In this document: in pieces, positions 16,123 to 24,793 of the stretch
How the letters are laid out: each line of letters opens with the position of its first letter
How positions within the stretch are numbered: position 1 is the stretch's first letter
Source: Albibacterium sp963696875
GTDB taxonomy: Bacteria; Bacteroidota; Bacteroidia; Sphingobacteriales; Sphingobacteriaceae
Assembly (NCBI GenBank): GCA_963696875.1
Contig: CAVOLQ010000001.1
Coordinates: 744,001-808,000 of the forward strand
DNA: 64,000 nucleotides
Direction: 5' to 3'
Notes under the pieces: generated by a model
The model's input: only the letters and a program-made list of their open reading frames with translations
Database searches by the model: none
Told to the model about the DNA's origin: nothing
Made by a program: the position numbers and the translations under genes

Positions 16123-16512
16123 AATAACATTTTTTATAAAACCCTAAACTAAAGGCCGATCAATCATTAAAATATTACTTCTAGAAAATGGCTTGTTATC
16201 TGGGAGGAACAAAAGGTTGTCGGCCTTTTATGTTGCACACTTGGGACTTGCGTAGTCTCCGTTGGCCTTGTGTGGTGGAAGACTCCGCCAGTCTCATGTT
16301 TTAGCTTTCTTTATCCAGAACACTGATACCTTTGTCTCCTGTTTTAAAACTTACAAAGTTTTAACCGTCTTGAATGTGACTTTATTAGCATTAGCTGTTG
16401 GAGGTTAACAATAAATGGAATATTTTGTATATTTGTATTGATTGATTCGAAATTAGTATACTGATTGAACAATGGGTAGATTTAAAATTAATTCATTAAA
16501 TGGGGAGGGAGT
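16123..16512. other. Intergenic region with a long-range inverted repeat
   Basis: AAAGGCCGA (16151-16159) and TCGGCCTTT (16220-16228) could pair across a 60-nt loop and end with T residues, a possible terminator for the lipoprotein gene. A GC-rich stretch with AGTCT/AGACT arms follows near 16254-16300. No gene seen. Confidence 0.35.
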
Positions 16513-16743
16513 ATGGTAACGGAAGCAAGAAAATTACATATTATCGAAGAGTTGTTAAAGCTGAAAAGTGAAGCGGTGCTATCTGAAGTAGAGGCAGTGC
16601 TTCGAAAAGCTGCAAAACCACTTAAGAAGGATAAGCTTTCAGCTCACGATTTTTCAGGGATTATATCTAAAAAGGACGCTAAATTAATGGAGACCGCCAT
16701 TGAAGAAGGCTGCGAGCAAATACATCCTGATGACTGGAAATAG
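16513..16743 (+). CDS. Antitoxin-like protein of a VapBC-type pair
   Basis: A 76-residue, charged, helical protein directly upstream of a PIN-domain gene, overlapping it by 14 bp. The N-terminal half is a helix-rich segment (ARKLHIIEELLKLKSEAVLS) and the C-terminal part (SAHDFSGIISKKDAKLMETA) resembles the toxin-binding tail of such antitoxins. The start is ATG at 16513, preceded by GGGGAGGGAG. No DNA-binding motif is obvious. Function is assigned by context. Confidence 0.7.
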   Translation: MVTEARKLHIIEELLKLKSEAVLSEVEAVLRKAAKPLKKDKLSAHDFSGIISKKDAKLMETAIEEGCEQIHPDDWK

Positions 16744-17122
16744 TGTTTTATTAGATACCAATATTATTTCAGGATGGCTTAAAGGAGAATCATCTATAGC
16801 TGATAACATTGATTTAGTAGATGCTGTCTATATTCCTATAATTGTAATCGGAGAATTGGAATATGGTGCTCAATATTCTAGTAATATCGAAAAGAATATT
16901 AATAGCATCAAAAAGGTAATCGAGCATTATGAAGTCCTTTATTTAGATAAGAACACAGCTGAATATTATGGTATCATTAAAGCTAATCTACGCAAAAAAG
17001 GAAAACCCATTCCTGAAAATGATATCTGGATTGCAGCAATTGCGAAACAGCATAATCTTCTATTGATTTCTAGAGATAAGCATTTTCAAGAAATAGAGAG
17101 TATTCAACTCGCGAAATGGTGA
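16730..17122 (+). CDS. PIN-domain toxin (VapC family)
   Basis: A 130-residue PIN-domain ribonuclease toxin. All acidic residues are present: D9 (LLDTNIIS), E42 (GELEYGA), D98 (PENDIWIAA) and D116 (ISRDKHF), with the FRYGLPENDIW-type motif (GKPIPENDIW) typical of VapC. The start is ATG at 16730, overlapping the antitoxin end; a start at 16700 in the same frame is less likely. The pair is next to a repeat-rich stretch and an IS, common surroundings for mobile toxin-antitoxin loci. Confidence 0.85.
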   Translation: MTGNSVLLDTNIISGWLKGESSIADNIDLVDAVYIPIIVIGELEYGAQYSSNIEKNINSIKKVIEHYEVLYLDKNTAEYYGIIKANLRKKGKPIPENDIWIAAIAKQHNLLLISRDKHFQEIESIQLAKW

Positions 17123-17157
17123 AAATGAAAGTCTAAAATAAAATACTTCATCAAGGG

Positions 17158-17335
17158 TCCTTTAGAGCGGCGTGAGAAGCGCCTTAGAGATCCTTTTAGT
17201 CCGCGTATCCCTTTGTTTACCCTTTGTTCGAGGCTCTTTAGGCCTTTGTCGAAGAAAGGGATACCAAGGGGTAAACAATCCCTAAGCGATCTCTAACGCG
17301 CCCTTAAAGCGGCTCTCAAGCGCCCTCGAAGAAAT
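17158..17335. repeat. Large imperfect inverted repeat
   Basis: The stretch is close to a cruciform about 170 nt long: TTAGAGATC near the left end and GATCTCTAA near the right, TTGTTTACCC against GGGGTAAACAA, and a central TTCGA/TCGAA hairpin. Its first 14 nt (TCCTTTAGAGCGGC) also occur at 14360-14373. It separates the toxin gene from the IS. Confidence 0.6.
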
Positions 17336-17362
17336 TTTGAGAAATTGTTGGCAATGTATCGT

Positions 17363-17507
17363 CCTGATATGGCTATACAGATTTATGGATAAATACTGAT
17401 TTGGTTATACATTGTTCTTTGTTGTTCCTGACTTGTCTATACAGATGGTCTTTTTAATTCTGGATTTACTATACATACAAATCTGGTAATTCTAATCCGG
17501 TTATACA
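17363..17507. repeat. Five iterated TATACA motifs with exact 32-bp period in the IS end
   Basis: YTATACA occurs at 17373, 17405, 17437, 17469 and 17501, always 32 bp apart and each preceded by a CTGnnTTGG-like segment. The last two overlap the end of orfB. The other IS end has only one copy. These look like phased transposase binding sites. Confidence 0.7.
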
Positions 17508-18401
17508 CACTTTATTTTTTCTTCTTTCAGTTTTGCTTTTCCAATGCTTTTTTAGTGGCCCTGAGCACTGGTGAGCCTGTTCTGGTGTAAGGAAGTCAAT
17601 ACTGCTGTGTGGCCTTGATTCATTGTACGCATCGATGCTTGCCCTTATTTTGTTTGCTGTTTCCTTCTGGCCTTTCCTTGAGGAATACAGTTCGAACTCC
17701 GACTTGATGGTCCTGTTGACCCTCTCGGCCAAGGCGTTTTCGTAGGGGTCGCCGTTCTCCGTCATGCTGATACCTATTTTGTTGCCCAACAGGATATCCA
17801 CATAGGTCCTGCTGCAATACTGCGATCCCCTGTCGGAGTGGTGGATCAGTTCGGAGTTGGGATACAGGCGGCTTTTCAGTGCCATTTCCAACGCATCTAC
17901 ACACCCTTTTGCAGAAAGGTCGGTCCGGAAAGAAAAGCCCATGATCTGCCTGGAATAGGCATCTGTGACCAGGCTCAGGTAGCCCCACCTGTCCCGCAAA
18001 CGGATATACGTGATATCGCTCACCCATATCTGCTCGGGGCGGTAAACAACAAGATCTTTGACCAGGTTCGCATATTTGTGCATCCAATGACGCGAGTCAG
18101 TAGTGACCGTATTCCGTCTTCGCGCCCTGATCTGCAGGTTGTGGCCTCGCATCAGATCAAAAAGATAATCCCTGCCGATCTTGATGCCATGGCTTTCCAG
18201 CGGGGCCTTCAACTTCATGTGCAGCTTGAGCGTGCCCAGTCTTGGGAGCTCCTTTCTGATGTTCAGTACGTTCTGTAGCACGATCTCGTCCTTCAGTCCA
18301 TGGTCCGATACCCGCCATTGCCGGTCGTAATAGGCATGCCGTGTCCTGCCAAACAGTCTGCACAGGTTCCCTATCCCCTGAAAGGGAAAGTCCTGTTTCA
18401 T
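17469..18401 (-). CDS. IS3-family transposase, orfB (DDE catalytic subunit)
   Basis: A 310-residue rve-type integrase core. The N-terminal HTH_21-like region contains LGTLKLHMKLKAPLESHGIK. The catalytic triad is D129 (WVSDITYIR), D190 (IHHSDRGSQY) and E226 (ENALAERVN), giving the DD35E spacing typical of IS3. The start codon overlaps the orfA stop (ATGA at 18398-18401), so it is probably made by translational coupling. No slippery frameshift site was identified. The stop codon falls inside the fourth 32-bp end repeat. Confidence 0.92.
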   Translation of the reverse strand: MKQDFPFQGIGNLCRLFGRTRHAYYDRQWRVSDHGLKDEIVLQNVLNIRKELPRLGTLKLHMKLKAPLESHGIKIGRDYLFDLMRGHNLQIRARRRNTVTTDSRHWMHKYANLVKDLVVYRPEQIWVSDITYIRLRDRWGYLSLVTDAYSRQIMGFSFRTDLSAKGCVDALEMALKSRLYPNSELIHHSDRGSQYCSRTYVDILLGNKIGISMTENGDPYENALAERVNRTIKSEFELYSSRKGQKETANKIRASIDAYNESRPHSSIDFLTPEQAHQCSGPLKKHWKSKTERRKNKVCITGLELPDLYV

Positions 18402-18943
18402 TTTGATGACCGCTTGGCACCAGACTTTTTTCTGATGTCGATTTTCAGTTGATCTTCGGCAATGTCGATCAGCGTGTTCAGTCCGGCGATCTTGAGCTCT
18501 GCTTCGGCAAGGGCCTTTTGGAGGGCCCTTACCTCATCGCTTGTCACTGCATCGGTTGGTTTTTTCGGCATAACAATGGGATTGCTGCCTGCAAGATCGT
18601 CATTATTGAGGGATTTGCGAATCCAGCCCTTTATTGTGACCGGATGCACGCCGAAGGCAACCTGGGCTTCTTTCAGGCTCATGCCCGAATCGATCGCACG
18701 CAGGACACTGCGTCTCTCGGAGTCTTTCCAGATCTTCTTTTTTGAGGCATGGTAGGCCGGAGAGCCGTATTTCTGCATCCAATATGAAAGCGTCTTTATG
18801 CTCATGCCGTAAAGGGAACACAGTTCCGAGCGCGGCACATCCGCTTCAACCGCTTCAACGGCTTTCTTGATCAAACGCTTGTCATAATAGACGTTCTTTT
18901 TTCTCTTGACCTCAACTGCGGAGGTCTCTTTTCCTGATTTCAT
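18398..18943 (-). CDS. IS3-family transposase, orfA (HTH subunit)
   Basis: A 181-residue DNA-binding subunit when started at ATG 18943 (MKSGKETSAVEVKRKK); the frame is open to 19054, but that part crosses the IS end. Two helix-turn-helix units are visible (PRSELCSLYGMSIKTLSYWM and MSLKEAQVAFGVHPVTIKGW). A C-terminal leucine-rich coiled coil follows (RALQKALAEAELKIAGLNTL), as in IS3 orfA proteins. It is longer than the common 90-100-residue orfA because of the duplicated HTH. Confidence 0.88.
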   Translation of the reverse strand: MKSGKETSAVEVKRKKNVYYDKRLIKKAVEAVEADVPRSELCSLYGMSIKTLSYWMQKYGSPAYHASKKKIWKDSERRSVLRAIDSGMSLKEAQVAFGVHPVTIKGWIRKSLNNDDLAGSNPIVMPKKPTDAVTSDEVRALQKALAEAELKIAGLNTLIDIAEDQLKIDIRKKSGAKRSSK

Positions 18944-18982
18944 ACACTGGGTTTGGTGTATAGTTATTTCAGGAACGATACA

Positions 18983-19307
18983 CAACGTTTGTAAATCCAA
19001 TAATTTCGTCCCAAGTCGTGTCATGGCGCGCCAATTTGTGTCATAGCGTGTCAAAATACTTCGCGAATACTTTTCAAACCTATATTTGCTGGCAAGATGT
19101 AGAAATATAATGATAAAGACGGCTGGCGTTGATACAGGCTGTTTTTAATTGCAAACCATTATTTACAGAAAATTTATCTAAGTTTGAAAGAGCATCTCTT
19201 TCTGAACCAACAGGAGATTGAACTCACGAACAAAGATGAAAAGCAAAGCGAAATTTAAAAATACGCAGCTTAAACAAACAATTTGTGAAAAGTAAACTTA
19301 GTCCAAT
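18983..19307. other. Flank of the IS and upstream region of the peptidase gene
   Basis: GTGTCA occurs three times in 36 bp (19018, 19038, 19048), once near a GGCGCGCC site. The rest is AT-rich and presumably contains the peptidase promoter. No gene seen. Confidence 0.3.
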
Positions 19308-21380
19308 ATGAAATTTTATACAAAATTATCCGCCTTTATCATCGTTATAGGCAGTCTGACTGCATGTCAACAAAATATGAATGCACAACAATCTAAACCC
19401 AATACTCCAGACACAAGCTTTCAGGTAAATGCAGAGGCTTTTGCCGATTTGCAGATACTTCGTTACCAGGTGCCTGGCTTTGATGAGTTAAGCCTACAGC
19501 AAAAACAGTTGGCCTATTATTTATACGAGGCTTCTTTAAGCGGCCGAGATATTTATTATGATCAGGCCAATCGATACGGCTTGACGCTAAGGAAAACGAT
19601 AGAAGCTATTTTTAATTCCTATAAAGGCAATAGAACTTCCGAGGATTGGAACTTGTTTCATGAATATGCAGGTCGTGTCTGGTTCAGCACGGGAAATTAT
19701 CACCATTATGGAAAAGAGAAATTCATGCCCGCATGTTCTTTCGACTATTTTGCAGAGTTGATCCAAAATACTGACGAAAATTTATTGCCTTTAGAAGCTG
19801 GTGAAAGCAAAGAGTCATTTTGGAAAAGAATAAAGCCCATTATTTATGATCTAAACTTTCAGCCTAGAATGGTTGATTTAAGCGCTGGGGTGGACAATGT
19901 GGTAAATTCTTCAAATAATTTTTATGAAAAAATCACTCATGAAGAAGTGGATAGCTATTATGGAAATACAGCCTTGTTCCCGCAGAGCGACCACGAGCCT
20001 GAGTGGGGGTTGAATAGCAAATTGATGAAGGACAACGGTAAAATTGTAGAAAAAACTTACAAGGTAGGCGGCATGTATGGCGCTGCCCTTGAGAGAGTGG
20101 TTTATTGGTTGAATAAAGCTACTACCGTTGCGGAGAACGATCAACAGAAGAAAGCACTTAGTCTATTATCTGAATATTTTCAGACAGGAGACCTTCATAA
20201 ATGGGATGAATATAATGTTGCTTGGGTAGCGGATACAGCCAGCCGTATTGATATCAATATTGGATTTATCGAAGTATATAATGATGCTATCGGGAAAAAA
20301 GGAAGCTTCGAAAGTGTGCTGTCCCTAAAAGATATGGAAACATCAAAAAGGATTGAGGCTATCGCGAAAGAGGCGCAATGGTTTGAAGATAATTCTCCTT
20401 TACTGCCACAGCACAAGAAAAAGGTGGTGAAGGGAATTACAGCAAAAGCCATCACGGTAATTGTAGAATCAGGGGATGCGGCACCGGCTACTCCCATAGG
20501 AATTAACCTTCCCAATTCAGATTGGATTCGGAAAGAACATGGATCGAAATCGGTTTCTTTAAGCAATATTGTTCACGCTTATAACACATCAAACGCAGGT
20601 AGTGGCCTTTTTGATGAGTTTGCATTAAATAAAGATATTGTAGATCGATTAAAGAAATACGGCAATTTAGCAGATGATTTGAATACGGATATGCATGAAT
20701 GTATTGGGCATGCTTCTGGACAAATTAATCCGGGTGTTGGTACGCCCGATAAAACCTTGAAAAGCTACGCTTCTACTTTAGAAGAGGCTCGTGCTGATTT
20801 AGTGGCATTGTATTACGCAATTGATCCAAAACTGGTTGAGATAGGGGTGATGCCTAGCATAGAGGTGGGTAAGGCCGAATACGACCAATACATGATGAAC
20901 GGTTTGATGACTCAATTGACGCGTTTAAAATTGGGTGAAAATATTGAAGAATCCCATATGCGTAACCGTGCCTTAAATGCCTATTGGGTGTTGGAGAAAG
21001 GAAAAGCGGACAATGTGGTGGAGTTTGTGAAAAAAGACGGCAAAACCTATGTTCAAATCAATGATTACGACAAACTTCGTGTTCTTTTTGGGGATTTGTT
21101 AAGAGAAATTCAACGAATTAAGTCGGAAGGTGATTTTGAAGCCGGTAAGAATTTAGTGGAGACTTATGGCGTAAAGGTGAACCCCGATCTGCATAAAGAA
21201 GTGTTAGAGCGCTTTGCAAAATTGAACTTGAAGCCTTATAAAGGCTTTATCCAGCCTAAGCTTGTAGCGGTAATGAACGGCGAAGAGATAACGGATGTGA
21301 AAATAGAGTATCCGACGTCCTTCTTTGATCAGATGCTGTATTATGGAAAGGAGTATTCTTTCTTGCCGGTAGTTAATTAA
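19308..21380 (+). CDS. Dipeptidyl peptidase III family (M49) zinc peptidase
   Basis: A 690-residue lipoprotein-like peptidase that removes dipeptides from the N-terminus of oligopeptides. The signal peptide ends near LTACQQ (Cys20). The DPP3-type zinc motif HExxGH is present as HECIGH (H463, E464, H468), and the third ligand lies in EEARAD (E492/E493). The length fits bacterial DPP3. Its export, seen from the lipobox, points to periplasmic or cell-surface peptide use. PPK2 follows after 9 bp on the same strand and may be co-transcribed. Confidence 0.9.
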   Translation: MKFYTKLSAFIIVIGSLTACQQNMNAQQSKPNTPDTSFQVNAEAFADLQILRYQVPGFDELSLQQKQLAYYLYEASLSGRDIYYDQANRYGLTLRKTIEAIFNSYKGNRTSEDWNLFHEYAGRVWFSTGNYHHYGKEKFMPACSFDYFAELIQNTDENLLPLEAGESKESFWKRIKPIIYDLNFQPRMVDLSAGVDNVVNSSNNFYEKITHEEVDSYYGNTALFPQSDHEPEWGLNSKLMKDNGKIVEKTYKVGGMYGAALERVVYWLNKATTVAENDQQKKALSLLSEYFQTGDLHKWDEYNVAWVADTASRIDINIGFIEVYNDAIGKKGSFESVLSLKDMETSKRIEAIAKEAQWFEDNSPLLPQHKKKVVKGITAKAITVIVESGDAAPATPIGINLPNSDWIRKEHGSKSVSLSNIVHAYNTSNAGSGLFDEFALNKDIVDRLKKYGNLADDLNTDMHECIGHASGQINPGVGTPDKTLKSYASTLEEARADLVALYYAIDPKLVEIGVMPSIEVGKAEYDQYMMNGLMTQLTRLKLGENIEESHMRNRALNAYWVLEKGKADNVVEFVKKDGKTYVQINDYDKLRVLFGDLLREIQRIKSEGDFEAGKNLVETYGVKVNPDLHKEVLERFAKLNLKPYKGFIQPKLVAVMNGEEITDVKIEYPTSFFDQMLYYGKEYSFLPVVN

Positions 21381-21389
21381 TGATCTAAT

Positions 21390-22277
21390 ATGGAAAGGGT
21401 GATCGACAAATTCAGGGTTCTTCCCGGCCAAAAAGTTAATTTGGCGGATTTTGATACCAATGAAAGTCTCGACTTGAAAAAGGGGGACAGTGATCAACAC
21501 CTTAAAGAATTTCAAGAGCAGATAGAGACTTTGCAAGAGCGGATGTATGCAGAGGATAGGCAAAGCCTATTGCTAGTTTTTCAGGCGATGGACGCGGCAG
21601 GGAAGGATAGTGTAATTAAGCATGTGATGAGTGGGGTCAATCCGCAGGGTTGCCAGGTTTTTAGCTTTAAAGAACCAAGCAGCGAAGATTATGAGCATAA
21701 CTTTCTCTGGCGGCACAATAAGGCGATGCCCGAAAGGGGGAGGATCGGCATCCATAATCGTTCGCATTATGAATATGTATTGGTTTGTAAAGTTCATCCC
21801 GAATACGTCATGAAGGAGCGGATTCCTCATATTGAAAAAGTGGAGGACATAAGTTCTCACTTTTGGAAAAATCGGTACGAGGCCATTTGTAATTTTGAAA
21901 AAGCTTTGCATAATAGCGGGACGAAAATATTGAAGTTCTTCTTGCATGTTTCTGAGGACGAACAAAAGAAACGTTTTTTAGAACGGATGAACGATGAGAG
22001 TAAAAACTGGAAGTTTTCCTCGGGTGATTTAGCGGAGCGAGAGCGTTGGAACGATTATATGAAAGTATATGAAGAGGCGATGGAAGCAACGAGTACAGAA
22101 GATTGCCCATGGTTTATTGTTCCAGCAGATAAAAAATGGTTTACTCGAATAGCAATTGGGAAGATCATTGTCGATGCTTTGCAAGAGATTAATCCTCAAT
22201 ATCCAGTCCTCCCTGAAGAGGAAAAGAAAAAATTGAAAGAATATAAGGAATGGTTGAAAAAGGATAGCCCCGATTAA
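21390..22277 (+). CDS. Polyphosphate kinase 2 family protein
   Basis: A 295-residue cytoplasmic kinase transferring phosphate between polyphosphate and nucleotides. The Walker A region is FQAMDAAGKDSVIKHV (GKD at 71-73), followed by the PPK2 signature SGVNPQGCQVFSFKEPS and the lid segment MPERGRIGIHNRSHYEYV, with RMNDESKNWKFSSGDLAER later. It is most like the PPK2-related subgroup of about 300 residues. Substrate preference (AMP, ADP or GDP) cannot be told. It is probably in an operon with the peptidase gene upstream. Confidence 0.88.
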   Translation: MERVIDKFRVLPGQKVNLADFDTNESLDLKKGDSDQHLKEFQEQIETLQERMYAEDRQSLLLVFQAMDAAGKDSVIKHVMSGVNPQGCQVFSFKEPSSEDYEHNFLWRHNKAMPERGRIGIHNRSHYEYVLVCKVHPEYVMKERIPHIEKVEDISSHFWKNRYEAICNFEKALHNSGTKILKFFLHVSEDEQKKRFLERMNDESKNWKFSSGDLAERERWNDYMKVYEEAMEATSTEDCPWFIVPADKKWFTRIAIGKIIVDALQEINPQYPVLPEEEKKKLKEYKEWLKKDSPD

Positions 22278-22382
22278 TAAGGGCGAATGCTTTTTAATTT
22301 ATTTCTTGCCCTATGGCAAGTATAATAGCTTAGTAATTAGGTATTTTTGTTTGGCGATTCATATATAATAAAAAATATAATC

Positions 22383-23396
22383 ATGGACAAACAAGATTAC
22401 ACTGCAGCTATTTTGGTTAGCCAAGCCCCAAAGGCTGTTTTCAACGCCATAAATAACGTCCGTGGCTGGTGGTCTGAGAATATTGAAGGCGGAACCGATC
22501 AGCTCAACGACGTGTTTTTCTATCATTATAAGGATATTCATCTATGTAAGATTAAACTTATTGAAGTGGTGCCTGATAAAAAAGTAGTTTGGCATGTATT
22601 GGACAATCATTTTAGTTTCATAGACGATAAAAGTGAATGGAAGGACACTAAAGTTGTTTTTGACATTTCTACCGAGGGTGACCAAACGAAACTGGAATTT
22701 ACCCATGAAGGTCTGGTTCCTGAATATGAATGTTATCAAATCTGTTTTGAAGCCTGGAGCAACTATATCAACAAAAGTCTTTATAATTTGATAGCCATAG
22801 GTAAAGGAGAACCTAATCCTAAAGAAGGAGAAGGTTTTAATTCACAGATAGTAGAGAAATGGAGGCTCGAGGAATTAAAATTTCCAATAGGGCCATTCCT
22901 AAAAAAAGAAAATTATTCTACGGAAGAGATTGGAGATTTTATTAAGGAAATTGAAGCCGCTCAGGAATTGTATACTGAGTTGACAGGAAAATTATCTGAA
23001 GCTGATCTGGAGAAAGCTTACCGCCCGGGGAGCTGGAATATTCGCCAACTGGTACACCATGTGGCAGACATTCAAATGCTGTTTTTTTTAAGAATGAAAA
23101 GAGCATTAACTGAACAAAATGAAAATGAAACCACAGTAATTTTAATGGACGGCTGGGCGGATACCGCCGACGGTAAATTTGCGCCCATAATGGATTCTCT
23201 GCAAATGCTGGAAGGCATTACAAAACGCTATTGTTATCTGATGCGTGCATTAAGTCCAGAGCAATTACAAAAAAGATATTATCACCCTGTAAGGAAATAT
23301 TATATCTCACAGGCGGAAGCGATTGCTATGAACGCCTGGCACCTACGACATCATTATGCCCATATACAATTGGCACTTAATTCCAGTAAAATGTAA
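22383..23396 (+). CDS. SRPBCC (AHSA1-like) and DinB/YfiT-like fusion protein
   Basis: A 337-residue protein that joins two families normally found separately. Residues 1-155 are an SRPBCC domain (APKAVFNAINNVRGWWSENI to HEGLVPEYECYQICFEAWSN). Residues 160-337 resemble YfiT/BstA metal-dependent thiol transferases of the DinB superfamily: RLEELKFPIGPF, RPGSWNIRQLVHHVADIQML and NAWHLRHHYAHIQLAL, with metal-ligand His in HHVAD, HLRHHYAHI. The start ATG at 22383 is preferred over 22347. The junction looks like simple loss of a stop between adjacent genes. The MmcQ gene follows after 2 bp. Confidence 0.8.
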   Translation: MDKQDYTAAILVSQAPKAVFNAINNVRGWWSENIEGGTDQLNDVFFYHYKDIHLCKIKLIEVVPDKKVVWHVLDNHFSFIDDKSEWKDTKVVFDISTEGDQTKLEFTHEGLVPEYECYQICFEAWSNYINKSLYNLIAIGKGEPNPKEGEGFNSQIVEKWRLEELKFPIGPFLKKENYSTEEIGDFIKEIEAAQELYTELTGKLSEADLEKAYRPGSWNIRQLVHHVADIQMLFFLRMKRALTEQNENETTVILMDGWADTADGKFAPIMDSLQMLEGITKRYCYLMRALSPEQLQKRYYHPVRKYYISQAEAIAMNAWHLRHHYAHIQLALNSSKM

Positions 23397-23398
23397 TC

Positions 23399-23755
23399 AT
23401 GGTGACAATTGAACAGTTGAGAATAATAGCCCTCTCATTTCCCGAAACAACCGAGGAGCCTCATTTTGAAAAAACTTCTTTCCGGGTAAAGAAAAAGATA
23501 TTTGTAACTTATGATGATAAAAACAAAATAGCTTCGATTAAACTATCAGAAATAGACCAAGATGTTTTTTCTTCCATCGGCAAATCGTCAATTTATCCGG
23601 TTCCGAACAAATGGGGCAAACAAGGTTGGACACTTATCGAAATGCAGAGAGTAAAAAATGAATTATTCATAGACGCATTGATAAATGCATATTGTGAAGT
23701 TGCACCAAAGAAACTGGGCCAAGTGCTAAGATCAAAATATCAAGATGAGGCATAA
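23399..23755 (+). CDS. MmcQ/YjbR-family protein
   Basis: A 118-residue protein with the double-wing MmcQ/YjbR fold: ALSFPETTEEPHFEKTSFRV near the N-terminus, then DDKNKIASIKLSEIDQD and WTLIEMQRVKNELF. The family is widespread and has been linked to DNA binding, though the role is unknown. It begins 2 bp after the fusion gene and is presumably in the same transcript. Confidence 0.85.
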   Translation: MVTIEQLRIIALSFPETTEEPHFEKTSFRVKKKIFVTYDDKNKIASIKLSEIDQDVFSSIGKSSIYPVPNKWGKQGWTLIEMQRVKNELFIDALINAYCEVAPKKLGQVLRSKYQDEA

Positions 23756-23890
23756 AGTTACCAAAACGGACATTTTAATCTTACACCCCGGAAAAGGTCG
23801 GTTTTTTCACTGTGGAAAGAGGAGTGCAATTTTTGCGGTCATTGTAAGATATTCGCAATAATTAACAGTCAATAATAATTAAAGGCAGAT

Positions 23891-24451
23891 ATGAGAAAGA
23901 TAATTGCAGCAATCAATATGACACTTGACGGATTTTGCGATCATACGGCAGGACTACCGGATGAAGAAATACATCAACATTATACAGAACTATATAAATG
24001 ACGCAGATGCGATTCTATACGGCAGAATAACCTATCAACTTATGCAATTTTGGCAAACTCTGGTAAAAAATCCTTCAGGTGAAAAATCAATGGATGACTT
24101 TGCTATGGCTATAGACAAAATTCCAAAAATTGTCTTTTCGCATACGCTGAAAAATACAGAATGGGACAGTGCTAGATTGTCAAATCAACCTATTGAAGAA
24201 GAAGTTTTAGAACTCAAACAACAATCGGGTAAAGACATTTTAGTTGGCAGTCGGAGTTTAATTATACAGCTAATGAAACTTAATTTGATTGATGAATTAC
24301 AACTTTGTGTTTACCCTGTTATTGCAGGAAGCAGGTTTGCCATTATTTGAAAACATAAACGACAGAACTGATTCTTAAACTCATAAAGACTAAAACCTTT
24401 AGTGGTGGTGCAGTAATGCTTTACTATGAACCGACAAACGAAAAAAAATGA
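23891..24451 (+). pseudogene. Frameshifted dihydrofolate-reductase-like (RibD C-terminal) protein
   Basis: The protein starts MRKIIAAINMTLDGFCDHTA in one frame, which ends near 23999. It continues in another frame with DADAILYGRITYQLMQFWQ and SGKDILVGSRSLIIQLMKLN. Near 24335 it shifts again (GLPLFENINDRT), then once more near 24370 to reach FSGGAVMLYYEPTNEKK before a stop at 24449-24451. At least three indels are needed to restore one frame, so this is a decayed gene or a very poor sequence stretch. The intact family is a 180-residue DHFR-like reductase. Confidence 0.85.
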
Positions 24452-24482
24452 CCACTAACATTCAAAGCCCAACGCGAACGCA

Positions 24483-24779
24483 ATGTCAATGAGTAAACGA
24501 ACAGCAAGAACTTGCGAAAAAGGACATAAATACTTCAAGAGCAGTGATTGTCCGACTTGCCCAATTTGCGAAAAGGAAAGTAAGCCACAGGACGGTTTTT
24601 TTTCAATCCTAGCGGCACCTGCAAGACGGGCTTTAGAAAATCAAGGAATAACGACTTTAGATCAACTTTCAAATTTAAGTGAGGATGAACTATTGAAGCT
24701 TCACGGATTTGGGCCGAATTCTATCCCAAAGCTTCGGGCAGCATTAGCGAAGAATGGACTAACGTTTAAATGTAAATGA
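24483..24779 (+). CDS. RNA polymerase alpha CTD-like helix-hairpin-helix protein
   Basis: A 98-residue protein with an N-terminal zinc-ribbon-like cluster (CEKGHKYFKSSDCPTCPICE) and a C-terminal alpha-CTD-type fold: APARRALENQGITTLDQLSN then LLKLHGFGPNSIPKLRAALA. This architecture is common in Bacteroidota and probably binds DNA. A start at 24489 (MSKRTARTC) is equally possible. It follows the DHFR-like remnant by 31 bp and is convergent with the Crp gene. Confidence 0.8.
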   Translation: MSMSKRTARTCEKGHKYFKSSDCPTCPICEKESKPQDGFFSILAAPARRALENQGITTLDQLSNLSEDELLKLHGFGPNSIPKLRAALAKNGLTFKCK

Positions 24780-24793
24780 ATTAATTACCTTGC

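Larger units (their letters stand above)
17355..18982 (-). mobile_element. Complete IS3-family insertion sequence
   Basis: A 1628-bp element with terminal inverted repeats (left TGTATCGTCCTGATATGGCT, right complement TGTATCGTTCCTGAAATAAC, both followed by CTATACA). It is flanked by a 3-bp direct duplication CAA (17352-17354 and 18983-18985). It contains orfA and orfB with an ATGA overlap. The ends start with TG and finish with CA as usual for IS3. Both genes look intact. Confidence 0.9.

Noticed and set aside
17158..17335. CRISPR-like array
   Set aside because: The segment is palindromic with no regular spacers; the repeats are nested inverted ones.
17363..17507. Exact 32-bp repeats as a CRISPR array
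   Set aside because: Only about 7-17 bp of each unit is conserved, the units lie inside an IS end and overlap a transposase stop, and no cas gene is present.
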